Assembly: GCF_016908395.1 (NCBI RefSeq)
Contig: NZ_JAFBDU010000012.1
Coordinates: 1 to 64,000, forward strand
Direction of reading: 5' to 3'
Origin: Metabacillus crassostreae
GTDB taxonomy: Bacteria; Bacillota; Bacilli; Bacillales; Bacillaceae
Length of the DNA stretch: 64,000 nt
The translations under genes were made by a program, and so were the position numbers. Positions 43,757 to 54,168 of this stretch are shown in pieces (within the stretch, counting starts at the first letter, position 1; the number at the start of each line of letters is the position of its first letter). Below the pieces are notes generated by a model. That model was not told where the DNA came from, made no database searches, and was given only the letters and a program-made list of their open reading frames with translations.

Positions 43757-43923
43757 TGACAAAGAAGACGATGAAAAGTAGAAATATGCAAAACCATAAA
43801 AAGCCAACTGATATAGACTTACTTCAAGAGGAATTTGGTCAAGAGCTCGGTGATACAAATGCTGCAAAGATTTATGAAACAATTGCAGAAAAAAAAGAAA
43901 AGGAACAAAAAAAAGATAAATAG
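43756..43923 (+). CDS. Hypothetical 55-residue basic protein
   Basis: The product MTKKTMKSRNMQNHKKPTDI continues with an acidic amphipathic stretch (DLLQEEFGQELGDTNAAKIYE) and a Lys-rich tail (KKEKEQKKDK). It overlaps the preceding stop codon by one base (TAATG), so translation is coupled to the 43604 gene. It has no cysteine, no signal peptide and no membrane segment. A perfect bidirectional terminator follows directly. The charge pattern is again like spore-core small proteins, which is inference only. Confidence 0.6.
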   Translation: MTKKTMKSRNMQNHKKPTDIDLLQEEFGQELGDTNAAKIYETIAEKKEKEQKKDK

Positions 43924-43924
43924 T

Positions 43925-43968
43925 AAAACGAAAGTGAGAGTATGCATATATACTCTCACTTTCGTTTT
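43925..43968. terminator. Bidirectional terminator
   Basis: AAAACGAAAGTGAGAGTA and TACTCTCACTTTCGTTTT form an 18-bp perfect stem between the small-gene cluster and the convergent radical SAM gene. Confidence 0.88.
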
Positions 43969-43986
43969 AAATAATAGTATAAAGGG

Positions 43987-45753
43987 TTAACTTACTTTAG
44001 AATTAATATCCTTTGTTAAACCATAATAAACGATTGTCTTTGTTTGTATTGAATCATAATGAACAAGAATAAATGAATTTTCTTCAATGATTTTCCCTGT
44101 TTTAAGATAATGATTAATATTAAACGGTAGGGATTCAATAACAGTATGTTTAAATAGGTCTTTCTCAGAAAATTTCTTACTTGCAAATTCCTCACCTAAT
44201 AGTAGAGGATTATCTAGAATTGAACGATAAATCTCACTTCTGTCTTGTTTAGACAAAGCACCTGTCCACCATGGTTTACGAGGTTTATACTTTTGATTTC
44301 TTAAGTAATCATACTTCATAAAGCCACTTACTATCTCTATATCTTCACTTTTTGAGTTATTTAAGAAGTCATAAAGGTGTTTATAGAGATCTTCTAATTG
44401 ATGACCAATTCTTGTCCAACCTTTTTCGTCCCAAAATGTCCCAAATTGTTGGAAAAATTCAAATGGAGAATCAAATACGTTTGAAACTAAATATTCAATT
44501 GTTTCATCCATTCTGTGATCATTCCAGTACTTCTCTAGAACGTCTTCTACCTGTTTGATTTTGATCATATCTTCAAATGATAAAACATTGTTACGTAAAA
44601 TTTCATATGGTGAATGATCCATATAAACATAACCATGATCCTCTGCTCGAAGGCGAAGGCCTGTTCCTCTGAGCATTTTTAAGAAGCCAAGCTGAAGTTC
44701 CTCTGGACGTAATTCAAATACATCATTAAATGTTTTCTTAAATGAGTGATAATCTTCTTCTGGTAAACCTGCGATTAAATCAAGATGCTGTTCAATTTTT
44801 TGTCCATCTTTAACCATTGTTACAGTTCTTGTTAGCTTATTAAAATTCTGTTTTCGCATGACAAGTTCGTTTGTAGCGTCATTTGTAGATTGTACGCCAA
44901 TTTCAAAACGGAATAACCCTTTTGGTGCATTGTCATTCAAGAACTGAATAACTTCAGGTCTCATAATATCTGCAGTAATTTCAAATTGAAATACAGTTCC
45001 TGGTTTGTGCTCATCAATTAAAAACTGGAACATTTCCATAGCATAGCTACGACTTATATTAAAAGTACGATCGACAAATTTTATTATTTTTGCTCCGTTA
45101 TTCATTAAAAAACGGATATCATCCTTAACTTTTTCCCTATCGAAATATCGAACACCTACTTCAATAGAAGATAAACAAAATTGACAACTAAATGGACATC
45201 CACGACTTGTTTCAATATATGTTACACGTTTAGAAAGATGGGATAAATCTTCCTCAAATCGGAATGGTGAAGGAAGTTCTTTTAAATCGATTTTATTTCG
45301 CTGAGGCTTAATATGGACCGTTCCATTTTCTCGATAGGCAATTCCACTAACAGCTGAAAAATTTTGTTCACCATTTAATTCATCTAATAATTGTTTGAAA
45401 GATTGTTCACCTTCACCAATAATGATAAAGTCTACTTCAGATATCGATTCCATCCACTCTCTAGTATCATACGTAACCTCAGGACCACCTAAAACAATGA
45501 TTAAGGAAGGATTAATCTTTTTCATCATCTTAATTATTTTAATCGTTTCTTCGATATTCCAAATATAACAACTGAAACCGAGTATATCTGGTTTTTTTGT
45601 ATGCAAATCTGTCACAATATTCATTGCGGGATCTTTTATTGTATATTCAGCTAGCTCTACCTCATAATCTGGGGCAGCATAGGCTTTTAAATATCGAATT
45701 GAAAGGCTAGTGTGAATGTATTTTGCATTTAATGTTGATAGAACAGTTTTCAT
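43987..45753 (-). CDS. B12-binding radical SAM protein with DUF4080
   Basis: The protein has about 588 residues. An N-terminal cobalamin-binding Rossmann domain (KPDILGFSCYIWNIEETI, VLGGPEVTY, residues about 1-140) is followed by a radical SAM core with CPFSCQFC (CxxxCxxC) near residue 185 and GLFRFEIGVQSTN, and a DUF4080-like C-terminal region. Such enzymes methylate or rearrange unreactive carbons; the substrate is unknown. The start at MKTVLSTLNAKY (45753) resembles family starts; the frame extends 8 codons further without a ribosome-binding site. It is a single gene, with no obvious partner nearby. Confidence 0.87.
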   Translation of the reverse strand: MKTVLSTLNAKYIHTSLSIRYLKAYAAPDYEVELAEYTIKDPAMNIVTDLHTKKPDILGFSCYIWNIEETIKIIKMMKKINPSLIIVLGGPEVTYDTREWMESISEVDFIIIGEGEQSFKQLLDELNGEQNFSAVSGIAYRENGTVHIKPQRNKIDLKELPSPFRFEEDLSHLSKRVTYIETSRGCPFSCQFCLSSIEVGVRYFDREKVKDDIRFLMNNGAKIIKFVDRTFNISRSYAMEMFQFLIDEHKPGTVFQFEITADIMRPEVIQFLNDNAPKGLFRFEIGVQSTNDATNELVMRKQNFNKLTRTVTMVKDGQKIEQHLDLIAGLPEEDYHSFKKTFNDVFELRPEELQLGFLKMLRGTGLRLRAEDHGYVYMDHSPYEILRNNVLSFEDMIKIKQVEDVLEKYWNDHRMDETIEYLVSNVFDSPFEFFQQFGTFWDEKGWTRIGHQLEDLYKHLYDFLNNSKSEDIEIVSGFMKYDYLRNQKYKPRKPWWTGALSKQDRSEIYRSILDNPLLLGEEFASKKFSEKDLFKHTVIESLPFNINHYLKTGKIIEENSFILVHYDSIQTKTIVYYGLTKDINSKVS

Positions 45754-45886
45754 ATTGTTAAACACCACTTTTAACATATTTTTAAGCTATAATCAATTTC
45801 TTATTGTATCATAGTTCAGTTCAAAAACGAACTTACGTTAAGTGGAGGTTTTTCCATTAAATAGCTGGTGAAAGCCTTATCCTTTT

Positions 45887-46897
45887 TTATCTCTCTAGTG
45901 AAGATCGTCTTAAAACATATGGGAAATGTGAAAAATTTAAATCAATTAACGGTTTGGTAATTTCTATAACTACTTTCGTTGAGAGTATTAATGTTATTAA
46001 AAAAGATAAAATGGTAAATAGTATTACGCTTTGATAATGCTCCATCCATTTTACGATCTCACTATATCTCATAAATTGAATAATGAATCCATGTAAAAGG
46101 TAAACATAAAGTGTTCTTGTTCCCCATTTAGTGAAAAAAGCACGTTTTCTTGGAACAAGAGATAAAAAACATATAGTGGTAACAAGTGATGCGCTATAGA
46201 AAATAACTCTAGATAAAGCACTTGATAAGGATGTCGTTTCAAAATGAGAATAAGATTTTGATCCGAATAACCATTCATAGTTAAAATTGACATGATAATA
46301 GAGATTAAAAGTTAATGTTAATATGATCAATGCGAAAATTCTTATTTGTGGTTTCGTAATTGCTTTGAAATGCTCAAGTTTTAGATAAAAGCCTATTAAG
46401 AAAAGTGGTAAGAAAACAAAGGTTCTAGATAAGCTTAAAAAATTGTTTATAGCATCTTCATAGCCAACAATTATTCCTAATGTAAATGCTGAAAGAATAA
46501 CATATATAGGTCGAAATTTAGTGAAAAAATATAAAGTTATATTCCAAAAAAATAAGCTAATTAAAAACCATAGAGACCAATTAGGCTCTAATGGGTTCAT
46601 TGTCATCGTTGCGTTCTTTTCAATAAGAACATAGTAAAAGGAGTAAATCACTTGGAAAATAAGATACGGTAAGATAAGCTTTTTTGAAATCGTGATCAGA
46701 TATCCTTTTCTTTTAAAGCCTTTAGCAAAATATCCAGAAATCAATATGAATGCTGGCATATGAAATGTATAGATAAATTTATACAGATTCATGATGTGAA
46801 CATTGTTGCTGATAAAGGGTTGGATAACATGACCGAATACAACTAAAAAGATTAATAAAAATTTAGCATTATCAAAGTAATTCAAACGACTTTCCAT
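45887..46897 (-). CDS. Acyltransferase 3 family membrane protein (YkrP-like)
   Basis: The 336-residue polytopic protein has about ten helices. It begins RLNYFDNAKFLLIFLVVFGHV, the acyltransferase-3 signature with a catalytic-type His, followed by FHMPAFILISGYFAKG and WSLWFLISLFFW. The family O-acetylates or succinylates sugars at the membrane (OatA, fucose-4-O-acetylase-like). The position between ktrD and kinE matches B. subtilis ykrP. It has no periplasmic SGNH domain. The start has only a weak ribosome-binding site. Confidence 0.82.
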   Translation of the reverse strand: MESRLNYFDNAKFLLIFLVVFGHVIQPFISNNVHIMNLYKFIYTFHMPAFILISGYFAKGFKRKGYLITISKKLILPYLIFQVIYSFYYVLIEKNATMTMNPLEPNWSLWFLISLFFWNITLYFFTKFRPIYVILSAFTLGIIVGYEDAINNFLSLSRTFVFLPLFLIGFYLKLEHFKAITKPQIRIFALIILTLTFNLYYHVNFNYEWLFGSKSYSHFETTSLSSALSRVIFYSASLVTTICFLSLVPRKRAFFTKWGTRTLYVYLLHGFIIQFMRYSEIVKWMEHYQSVILFTILSFLITLILSTKVVIEITKPLIDLNFSHFPYVLRRSSLER

Positions 46898-47277
46898 AAT
46901 ATCACCTATCTCTAGAAGTTATCATTCTTAAAATCAATATTTTCTTCCCGTAAAGGTATCCTTCTAAACTACATTTCGTTATTTGTTATGCAATTTTAGG
47001 GGGCTGTTATTAAACTGTAAATCTATTGTAAAGAAACGATCTCTAACGAAGTGTCTAACTAGTGAACAGTCTATTAAGGACTTTTGACAATAAATGAGAT
47101 AATTCGTATGGATTTATAGTAAATATGTAGGTTAACAAATTAATTTATAGCGAAAATATAAGGGAAAAAGAGACTATTTTCTATCAATTTGTAGATAAGT
47201 GAAGGACAATGAATGAACATGTAGAATAAGAAATATATAAGAATATAGAAAGATGTTGTAATTAGGGGTGAAAAAGC
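46898..47277. other. Divergent intergenic region ykrP-kinE
   Basis: These 380 bases separate divergent ykrP-like and kinE. They are AT-rich and must hold both promoters, but I cannot single out convincing -35/-10 pairs. No hairpin longer than 8 bp was seen. The kinE ribosome-binding site (AGGGGTGA) lies at the right end. Confidence 0.4.
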
Positions 47278-49473
47278 TTGAGGCAAGCAATTGAGGAAAA
47301 CGAAGTTGTTACATTGAGGAAACAAATGTCAATGCTAATGCAGGAAAATGACATTCTAAAATCCAAGCTTTTGCAACATGAAACGATAATCGAAAATGCT
47401 TTGGATGCAGTGGTTATTTTCGATCAAGATATGAACTTCATTAATGGAAATGCTGCTGCATATCAGTTGTTTCAATTAACTAAAAAAGAGCTTTGTACAA
47501 GAAGCTTATTTGATTTTCTCACTTTAGTTCCGAAAGATGAAGTTAACCAATTGTTTACTTGCAATAAAGGTGAGGAGTTAAAGTCAAAAGAAATTGTTGT
47601 GTACTTAGATAATGGTCAAGTTAAATTTCTAGAGATAAGCCTACGTAAACAAGCGATAGATAAATATGATCTTGCAATAATAAAAGATATCTCTTTTAAA
47701 AAGAATCTTGAAAGAGAACGTACGATAAATGAACAGCTTTTTAAGGATTTATTTCACAGAGCAGTAGATGGAATTGTCATCTTTGATGAAGAAGGTAAAT
47801 TCATTGATGCCAATGGATCGTTTTGTACAAGCTTTGAAATAAATATAGCGCATTTAAATACTTATATTTTAAGGGATTTTATTGATAGTAAAGAACTCAT
47901 TAAGCTTGATAAACTTTGGAGTATGTTAAAGGAAAGTGGAAAGGCGAAGGGTGAACTTCCCGTTTTGTTAAAAAACGGACACAAGAAAATATTCGAATTT
48001 ACAACAACATCGAATATTCTAAATGGATATTATATGGCTATAATGAGAGATATAACAGAAAAAAGATCGATGGAAATGAAGCTATACAAAAGTGAAGAAC
48101 GATTTAGAGAAATTTTTGAGAATGCTATAGATGCCATAATGATATGGAATAAAAAGGGTGAGATTTTAAAGGTAAATCAAGCTGCTAGTAGAACCTTCGA
48201 ATTGAGCGAGGTTGAGCTTGTAACGACGAATATCTTAGATTTTGTTGATGAAGACTCAGAAAGCTTTAAAAAAGTAAAGGAACAATATTTGCAAACAGGT
48301 GCTATAAGAGAAGAGCTCCTATTCCATATGCCAAACGGTGAAAATAAAGAATTAGAATTTACTTCAAAAATGAATATTATGGATGGTCATCATTTAACAA
48401 TTTTCCGAAATGTTAGTGAACGAAAGAAAATGGAAAAGATTTTGCGGGAAAGTGAGCAGAAATTCAGAAAAATATTTGATGGTGCAATGGAAGGGATTGT
48501 TTTATTTAACCATTCATTTGATATAATAGAAGCAAATTCTAATGCTAGAAAAATCCTTAACTTAGCTGTTGAAGACATGATCTCAGTTAACCTCTGTAGC
48601 TTATTCTTTACAAATCTACCTGAAGGTGAACTAGCCAATGATTATTCGATTTATTGGGAAGAAAAAACTCAAGAAATTACGTACAGACATGTAAACGGAG
48701 AAGAAAAGACTCTGGAATTTTCATTAAAATACAATATCAATGAAAATATGAATTTAGCTGTTTTTCGTGATGTTACAGAAAAAAGAGAATTAGAGGAGCA
48801 GCTTAGAAAATCAGATACATTAAATGTTGTTGGAGAGCTAGCTGCTGGAATTGCGCATGAGATTAGGAATCCAATGACAGCCTTAAAAGGTTTTATCCAA
48901 CTTTTAGAAGGCAGTGTTCAAGAAGATTTTTCTATGTACTTTAATGTAATCACATCTGAATTAAGCCGTATAGAATCAATCATTACTGAATTCTTAATAT
49001 TAGCTAGACCACAAGCGATAAAGTATTTACAAAAAAACATTTGTACAATTATGAAAGAAACAATTGATTTGCTAAATGCTCAAGCTATTCTTGTGAATGT
49101 ACAAATTAAACTTTCGATAGAAGGAGATATCCCATCTATTTATTGTGAACCAAATCAGCTTAAACAAGTATTTATAAATGTGTTAAAAAATGCAATAGAA
49201 GTAATGCCTAATGGTGGGCAAATTGATGTTTCTATTAAACAAAGAGATGAGCAACATTTAGTCGTTTCGATTAAAGATAGAGGAACTGGAATCTCTGAAG
49301 ATAAAATTAAACGTTTGGGTCAACCATTTTATACAACAAAAGAACGTGGAACTGGTCTTGGATTAATGGTAAGCTATAAAATTATTGAAGAGCATAGAGG
49401 CAATGTTCAAGTTGAAAGTGAAGAAGGAAAAGGAACAACCTTTCATATGACATTACCTATTAATCAAAAATAG
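47278..49473 (+). CDS. kinE: Sporulation-type sensor histidine kinase KinE
   Basis: The 731-residue cytoplasmic kinase lacks membrane segments. It has four PAS domains in tandem (about 35-140, 150-260, 270-385, 390-505), each starting with an IFENAIDAIM-like helix. A HisKA domain follows, with phospho-acceptor His in AGIAHEIRNPMTALKGF and the sporulation-kinase-like extension FIQLL, then HATPase_c with NVLKNAIEVMPNGG (N box), DRGTGIS (G1) and GTGLGLMVSY (G2). B. subtilis KinE has the same size and neighbours. It should phosphorylate Spo0F. The start is TTG 47278 behind GGGGTGA. The PAS ligands are unknown. Confidence 0.93.
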   Translation: MRQAIEENEVVTLRKQMSMLMQENDILKSKLLQHETIIENALDAVVIFDQDMNFINGNAAAYQLFQLTKKELCTRSLFDFLTLVPKDEVNQLFTCNKGEELKSKEIVVYLDNGQVKFLEISLRKQAIDKYDLAIIKDISFKKNLERERTINEQLFKDLFHRAVDGIVIFDEEGKFIDANGSFCTSFEINIAHLNTYILRDFIDSKELIKLDKLWSMLKESGKAKGELPVLLKNGHKKIFEFTTTSNILNGYYMAIMRDITEKRSMEMKLYKSEERFREIFENAIDAIMIWNKKGEILKVNQAASRTFELSEVELVTTNILDFVDEDSESFKKVKEQYLQTGAIREELLFHMPNGENKELEFTSKMNIMDGHHLTIFRNVSERKKMEKILRESEQKFRKIFDGAMEGIVLFNHSFDIIEANSNARKILNLAVEDMISVNLCSLFFTNLPEGELANDYSIYWEEKTQEITYRHVNGEEKTLEFSLKYNINENMNLAVFRDVTEKRELEEQLRKSDTLNVVGELAAGIAHEIRNPMTALKGFIQLLEGSVQEDFSMYFNVITSELSRIESIITEFLILARPQAIKYLQKNICTIMKETIDLLNAQAILVNVQIKLSIEGDIPSIYCEPNQLKQVFINVLKNAIEVMPNGGQIDVSIKQRDEQHLVVSIKDRGTGISEDKIKRLGQPFYTTKERGTGLGLMVSYKIIEEHRGNVQVESEEGKGTTFHMTLPINQK

Positions 49474-49506
49474 TAAAATGATAGACAACTGAGAAGAGGG
49501 CAAGTG

Positions 49507-50001
49507 ATGGACTATTTTATTTATTATAATTCTCCCATTGGTAGACTAACAATTGTGTCTAATCCTAAAAATATTACTCATTTATTCCTCGAAGTTGAAC
49601 ATTTCGATGCCTATCGTACAGATCATGATGTTAGAGAACATAATGAATATGATGTTTTAATCAAAGCTAAAAATCAGCTTCATGAATATTTTCATGAAGG
49701 AAGAAAAGATTTTGAGCTTGCTTTTGAAATAAATGGAACTGATTTTCAACGAAAAGTGTGGAAAGAATTACAGAATATCCCTTATGGAGAGTCATGTAGT
49801 TATCAAGATATAGCAACCAAAATTGGTCAAGCCCGTGCTGTTCGAGCAATTGGACAAGCAAATAAAGCAAATAAGCTTCCGATTTTTATTCCATGTCATC
49901 GTGTAATTGGTAAGAATAAGAAATTAACTGGTTATGCTGGAAATAAAAATGATATAAAAGCGGAGTTATTGACTTTAGAAAGCATAACATTTAAAAAATA
50001 A
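49507..50001 (+). CDS. ogt: Methylated-DNA--protein-cysteine methyltransferase Ogt
   Basis: The 164-residue protein has the alkyltransferase active site PIFIPCHRVIG with the acceptor Cys, the DNA-recognition helix (SYQDIATKIGQARAVRAIGQAN) and an N-terminal domain of the expected size. It repairs O6-alkylguanine by suicidal transfer. It follows kinE by 33 nt on the same strand, as in B. subtilis. ATG 49507 is preferred; GTG 49504 would sit very close to the GAGGG site. Confidence 0.94.
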   Translation: MDYFIYYNSPIGRLTIVSNPKNITHLFLEVEHFDAYRTDHDVREHNEYDVLIKAKNQLHEYFHEGRKDFELAFEINGTDFQRKVWKELQNIPYGESCSYQDIATKIGQARAVRAIGQANKANKLPIFIPCHRVIGKNKKLTGYAGNKNDIKAELLTLESITFKK

Positions 50002-50176
50002 TCGATTGCGATTGAAATCCAAAGGGAAAACTAGCTTAAATATGTCAAAGCTTCATTTTTCTAATTGTCATTTTCTGTTTTAAATGACAATTAGAACTTG
50101 TCACTTTTTTTACCTTGCAACATATTATTAGAATAAGATAAAAAAGTTGCATAAGGGAAAGAAAGGAGCAAGTTAT

Positions 50177-50287
50177 ATGTTTTATCAAAAGCGTCCAAAA
50201 CAAATATACTTTTTTGCTTCATTATTAACAAAGCTTCAAATTATTTCTGAAGAAGAAAAGAACAGTTTACTCAGTAAAAAACAGTGA
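50177..50287 (+). CDS. Hypothetical 36-residue protein
   Basis: A tiny frame with AAAGGAG 9 nt upstream of its ATG encodes MFYQKRPKQIYFFASLL..., ending in SEEEKNSLLSKKQ. It is a short basic start, a hydrophobic patch and a polar helix. It lies between ogt and a bidirectional terminator. Coding status rests on the ribosome-binding site and terminator. No family is recognised. Confidence 0.5.
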   Translation: MFYQKRPKQIYFFASLLTKLQIISEEEKNSLLSKKQ

Positions 50288-50294
50288 GGGTATA

Positions 50295-50336
50295 AAAAAG
50301 ACGGCAAACTCATAAATAAGTTTGCCGCCTTTTTTA
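50295..50336. terminator. Bidirectional terminator
   Basis: AAAAAGACGGCAAACT and AGTTTGCCGCCTTTTT form a stem with one mismatch and an 8-nt loop, flanked by A and T runs. It serves the small gene at 50177 and the mtnK-mtnA transcript. Confidence 0.8.
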
Positions 50337-50365
50337 CTTTGGTTTTCATATTGTGAAATCTAATT

Positions 50366-51418
50366 TTATGAGTGAAATAGTCTTTTAATCTCTTCCTTAT
50401 AATCACCTGATATAATTCCCTTTTCAGTGATAATACCTGCAATTAATTCACTAGGGGTAACATCAAAAGCAGGATTAAAGACTTTTACTCCTTCTGGAGC
50501 AATCCTTATCCCATTCAATGTAGTAATTTCTTCAGAATGACGTTCTTCAATTGGAATTAATTTTCCATCTTCGATTGATGTGTCAAATGTTGATAAAGGT
50601 GCAGCAACATAAAAAGGAATATTAAATGTTTTTGCTAAAAGTGCTAAATTAAAAGTGCCAATTTTATTTGCTGTATCACCATTCGCAGCAATTCGGTCTG
50701 CACCAACAATTATTGAGGTAATATTTTTAGATTTTATCGTATGTGCCGCCATGCTATCAGTGATTAGCGTAACATCAACATCAGCTTGCATTAACTCCCA
50801 TGTTGTTAAACGAGCACCTTGTAAAACCGGACGGGTTTCACAAGCATAAACACTAAGAGCTATGTTTTTTTCCTTTGCCAAGTAGAAAGGTGCTAATGCA
50901 GTGCCGTATTTTGCCGTAGCTATTGAACCAGCATTACATATTGTCATAACCTTATCGCCACTGTTAAAAACAGTTAATGCATGTTCACCAATTAATCTAC
51001 AAACCTCTTCATCTTCAATTTGTATTTGAATGGCTTCATGAACAATCTTTGTTTTCGCTTCGTTAATCGACTTGATGTTTGTTAGGCAGCTTGTTAAACG
51101 ATCTAGTGCCCATACTAAGTTGACAGCAGTTGGCCTCGAGCTTGCTAGATAGTCACTGCTTTTACTTAAATTACTGAGAAATTGTTCAATTGATTCTGAT
51201 TTGTCCTGAAGAGCTGCTAATGCAAGGCCAAATGATGCGGTAATTCCAATTGCGGGTGCTCCTCTCACTTTAAGAGATTGAATGGCTTCCCAAACATCTT
51301 CAATTGTACGTAATTCAAGATACTCAGTAACTTGTGGAATTTTTTGTTGATCTAATAAAGAAATATGATCTTCCTTCCAGATCACGGATTGTGGAATAGA
51401 ATAGTTCGTTTTAGTCAT
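50366..51418 (-). CDS. mtnA: S-methyl-5-thioribose-1-phosphate isomerase MtnA
   Basis: The 350-residue enzyme of the eIF2B-related isomerase family converts methylthioribose-1-phosphate to methylthioribulose-1-phosphate. Signatures are [37 protein letters not shown] (catalytic Cys) and [18 protein letters not shown] (catalytic Asp). It is downstream of mtnK on the minus strand, in the usual mtnKA order, separated by 267 bp holding a family B repeat. Length is normal. Confidence 0.96.
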   Translation of the reverse strand: MTKTNYSIPQSVIWKEDHISLLDQQKIPQVTEYLELRTIEDVWEAIQSLKVRGAPAIGITASFGLALAALQDKSESIEQFLSNLSKSSDYLASSRPTAVNLVWALDRLTSCLTNIKSINEAKTKIVHEAIQIQIEDEEVCRLIGEHALTVFNSGDKVMTICNAGSIATAKYGTALAPFYLAKEKNIALSVYACETRPVLQGARLTTWELMQADVDVTLITDSMAAHTIKSKNITSIIVGADRIAANGDTANKIGTFNLALLAKTFNIPFYVAAPLSTFDTSIEDGKLIPIEERHSEEITTLNGIRIAPEGVKVFNPAFDVTPSELIAGIITEKGIISGDYKEEIKRLFHS

Positions 51419-51520
51419 GATGAATAGTACTCCTTTAATTTTTGATCAGTGTAATAGTTTCGATTTAAGGCTATTTTCGTAAATTGTGTTGCTTTTACAA
51501 TCCTGATGGAAATGACTCTG

Positions 51521-51631
51521 TATAAAGTCTAGTGGCATCTTTTTTTCTATAAAACGCATCTTTTATGCGATAATACACCGGATCTAACTGATAAAGGTAT
51601 CATTTAGCAACAATCTTTCAGAAAAGAGCCT
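51521..51631. repeat. Dispersed intergenic repeat, family B copy 2
   Basis: TATAAAGTCTAGTGGCATC on the left and TTAGCAACAATCTTTCAGAAAAGAGCCT on the right repeat the ends of the 2438-2554 element. The middle holds a different hairpin (CGCAT-ctttt-ATGCG). It interrupts the gap between mtnK and mtnA. Confidence 0.7.
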
Positions 51632-51685
51632 TATTTAAAAAGCGTTTAATGTAAAACAGCACTTAGATTTACCTTTTTTCTAGCT

Positions 51686-52906
<1,221 letters not shown>

Positions 52907-52964
52907 TTAGTTTGTGGAGGCTTTTCTTAAGAAAGCCTAGTATTACCATAGCTAAAAATAAGAA

Positions 52965-52992
52965 AAGCCTCTTTCGACAATGAAAGAGGCTT
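52965..52992 (-). terminator. S-box terminator of mtnKA
   Basis: AAGCCTCTTTC / GAAAGAGGCTT is a perfect 11-bp stem followed on the minus strand by TTCTTATTTTT. Confidence 0.85.
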
Positions 52993-53010
52993 GAAGTCAT
53001 AACTTCGCAC

Positions 53011-53160
53011 CTCTCATCTGTCAGAAAGTATGTCTTTCTGATGGAATTAGCACCGTGCCCTTTGTTAGGAAAATCCAATTAGACCTATTTTGTAAGGTCT
53101 TACGGTCGGTTGCTGCGGCGTCATCGGGCCAATTCCCTCTGCCAACTCTTGATAAGAGAT
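53011..53160 (-). ncRNA. SAM-I riboswitch (S-box) of mtnKA
   Basis: The minus strand shows the S-box order: CTCTTATCAAGAG...GGCAGAGGGA, TGGCCCGATGACGCC, GCAGCAACC, a long variable hairpin, AAGGGCACGGTGCTAATTCC and GATGAGAG closing P1. SAM should stabilise it and allow the terminator to form. Confidence 0.96.
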
Positions 53161-53279
53161 TAGTATATAAATTGTCATTTTTTCTTATTTCAGAACATTT
53201 GTGATTATTAGAAAACAATAATGTATGATTAGGATAATACCAATATTGAAAAGCATTTGTCAATAGTATACGGGAAAAT

Positions 53280-54065
53280 TTAATAGTATTCAGGTAAACG
53301 ATCATCAAAAATAGGGATTTGACTACGTACTTGTTTGACCTTATCAACATCAATTTCCGCAGTAATTACACCAGCATCTTCACTTGCTTCAGCTAAAATA
53401 GTTCCCCATGGATCAATAATTAATGAATGTCCAGCGAAAACATTATTTGGGTCAGAGCCAGCTCTATTACAAGCTACAACATAGCATTGGTTTTCTATTG
53501 CTCTACTGAGTAGTAGAGCTTTCCAATGATTAAGTCTTGGAAGTGGCCACTCTGCAACAACAAACAGAACCTCAGCACCCAAAGAGGTATGAGCTCTGAT
53601 CCATTCAGGGAAACGGATATCATAGCAAATGAATCCAGCACTTTTCATTCCTTCCAGTTCAAAGAGCCCTTTTTCTGTACCACCTATAAGATGATGATGT
53701 TCATCCATTAATTTGAATAAGTGAAGTTTACTGTATTCAGTAATACATTCTCCTTTGTTATTAATAACGTACATTGTATTGCTTACTCCATTTTGATGTT
53801 TGTTTGCGACAGATCCACCTACAATATGTACGTTGTATTTTTTGGCAAGACGACTAAGAAATGTTATTGTTTCTTTTCCGTTCATATCAGCAATTTCATC
53901 TAATCTAGTTAAATCATAGCCAGTTGTCCAAAGCTCTGGTAACACAATAATCGTAGATTTTTCACTTATAATCGCAGATTTAATTTTTTCCTCTACCTGC
54001 TTGTAGTTGAATATTGGATCACCATATTTTATATCAAGCTGTATACATGTAATAATAGGATTCAT
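53280..54065 (-). CDS. mtnU: Carbon-nitrogen hydrolase MtnU
   Basis: The 261-residue nitrilase-superfamily enzyme has the triad Glu in VLPELWTTGYD, Lys in YSKLHLF and Cys in GFICYDIRFPEW. In methionine salvage it is assigned to removing the amide of the ketoglutaramate or ketosuccinamate left by the mtnE step (omega-amidase). The start at 54065 has AAAGGTGTG upstream; the frame extends 18 codons further without support. It is divergent from mtnE, with about 100 bp between them and no S-box of its own. Confidence 0.9.
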   Translation of the reverse strand: MNPIITCIQLDIKYGDPIFNYKQVEEKIKSAIISEKSTIIVLPELWTTGYDLTRLDEIADMNGKETITFLSRLAKKYNVHIVGGSVANKHQNGVSNTMYVINNKGECITEYSKLHLFKLMDEHHHLIGGTEKGLFELEGMKSAGFICYDIRFPEWIRAHTSLGAEVLFVVAEWPLPRLNHWKALLLSRAIENQCYVVACNRAGSDPNNVFAGHSLIIDPWGTILAEASEDAGVITAEIDVDKVKQVRSQIPIFDDRLPEYY

Positions 54066-54168
54066 TTTTTTCACACCTTTTATTATTGAAATTTTTTCTT
54101 TACAAGTTGATACTAACAATATATGATTTGTGACTAGAATTTCAAGAATTTTTTGAGAAGGGTAGAAA

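Noticed and set aside
53021-53353. An open frame across the mtnK S-box region
   Set aside because: It lies in the SAM riboswitch and overlaps the end of mtnU; no coding features.
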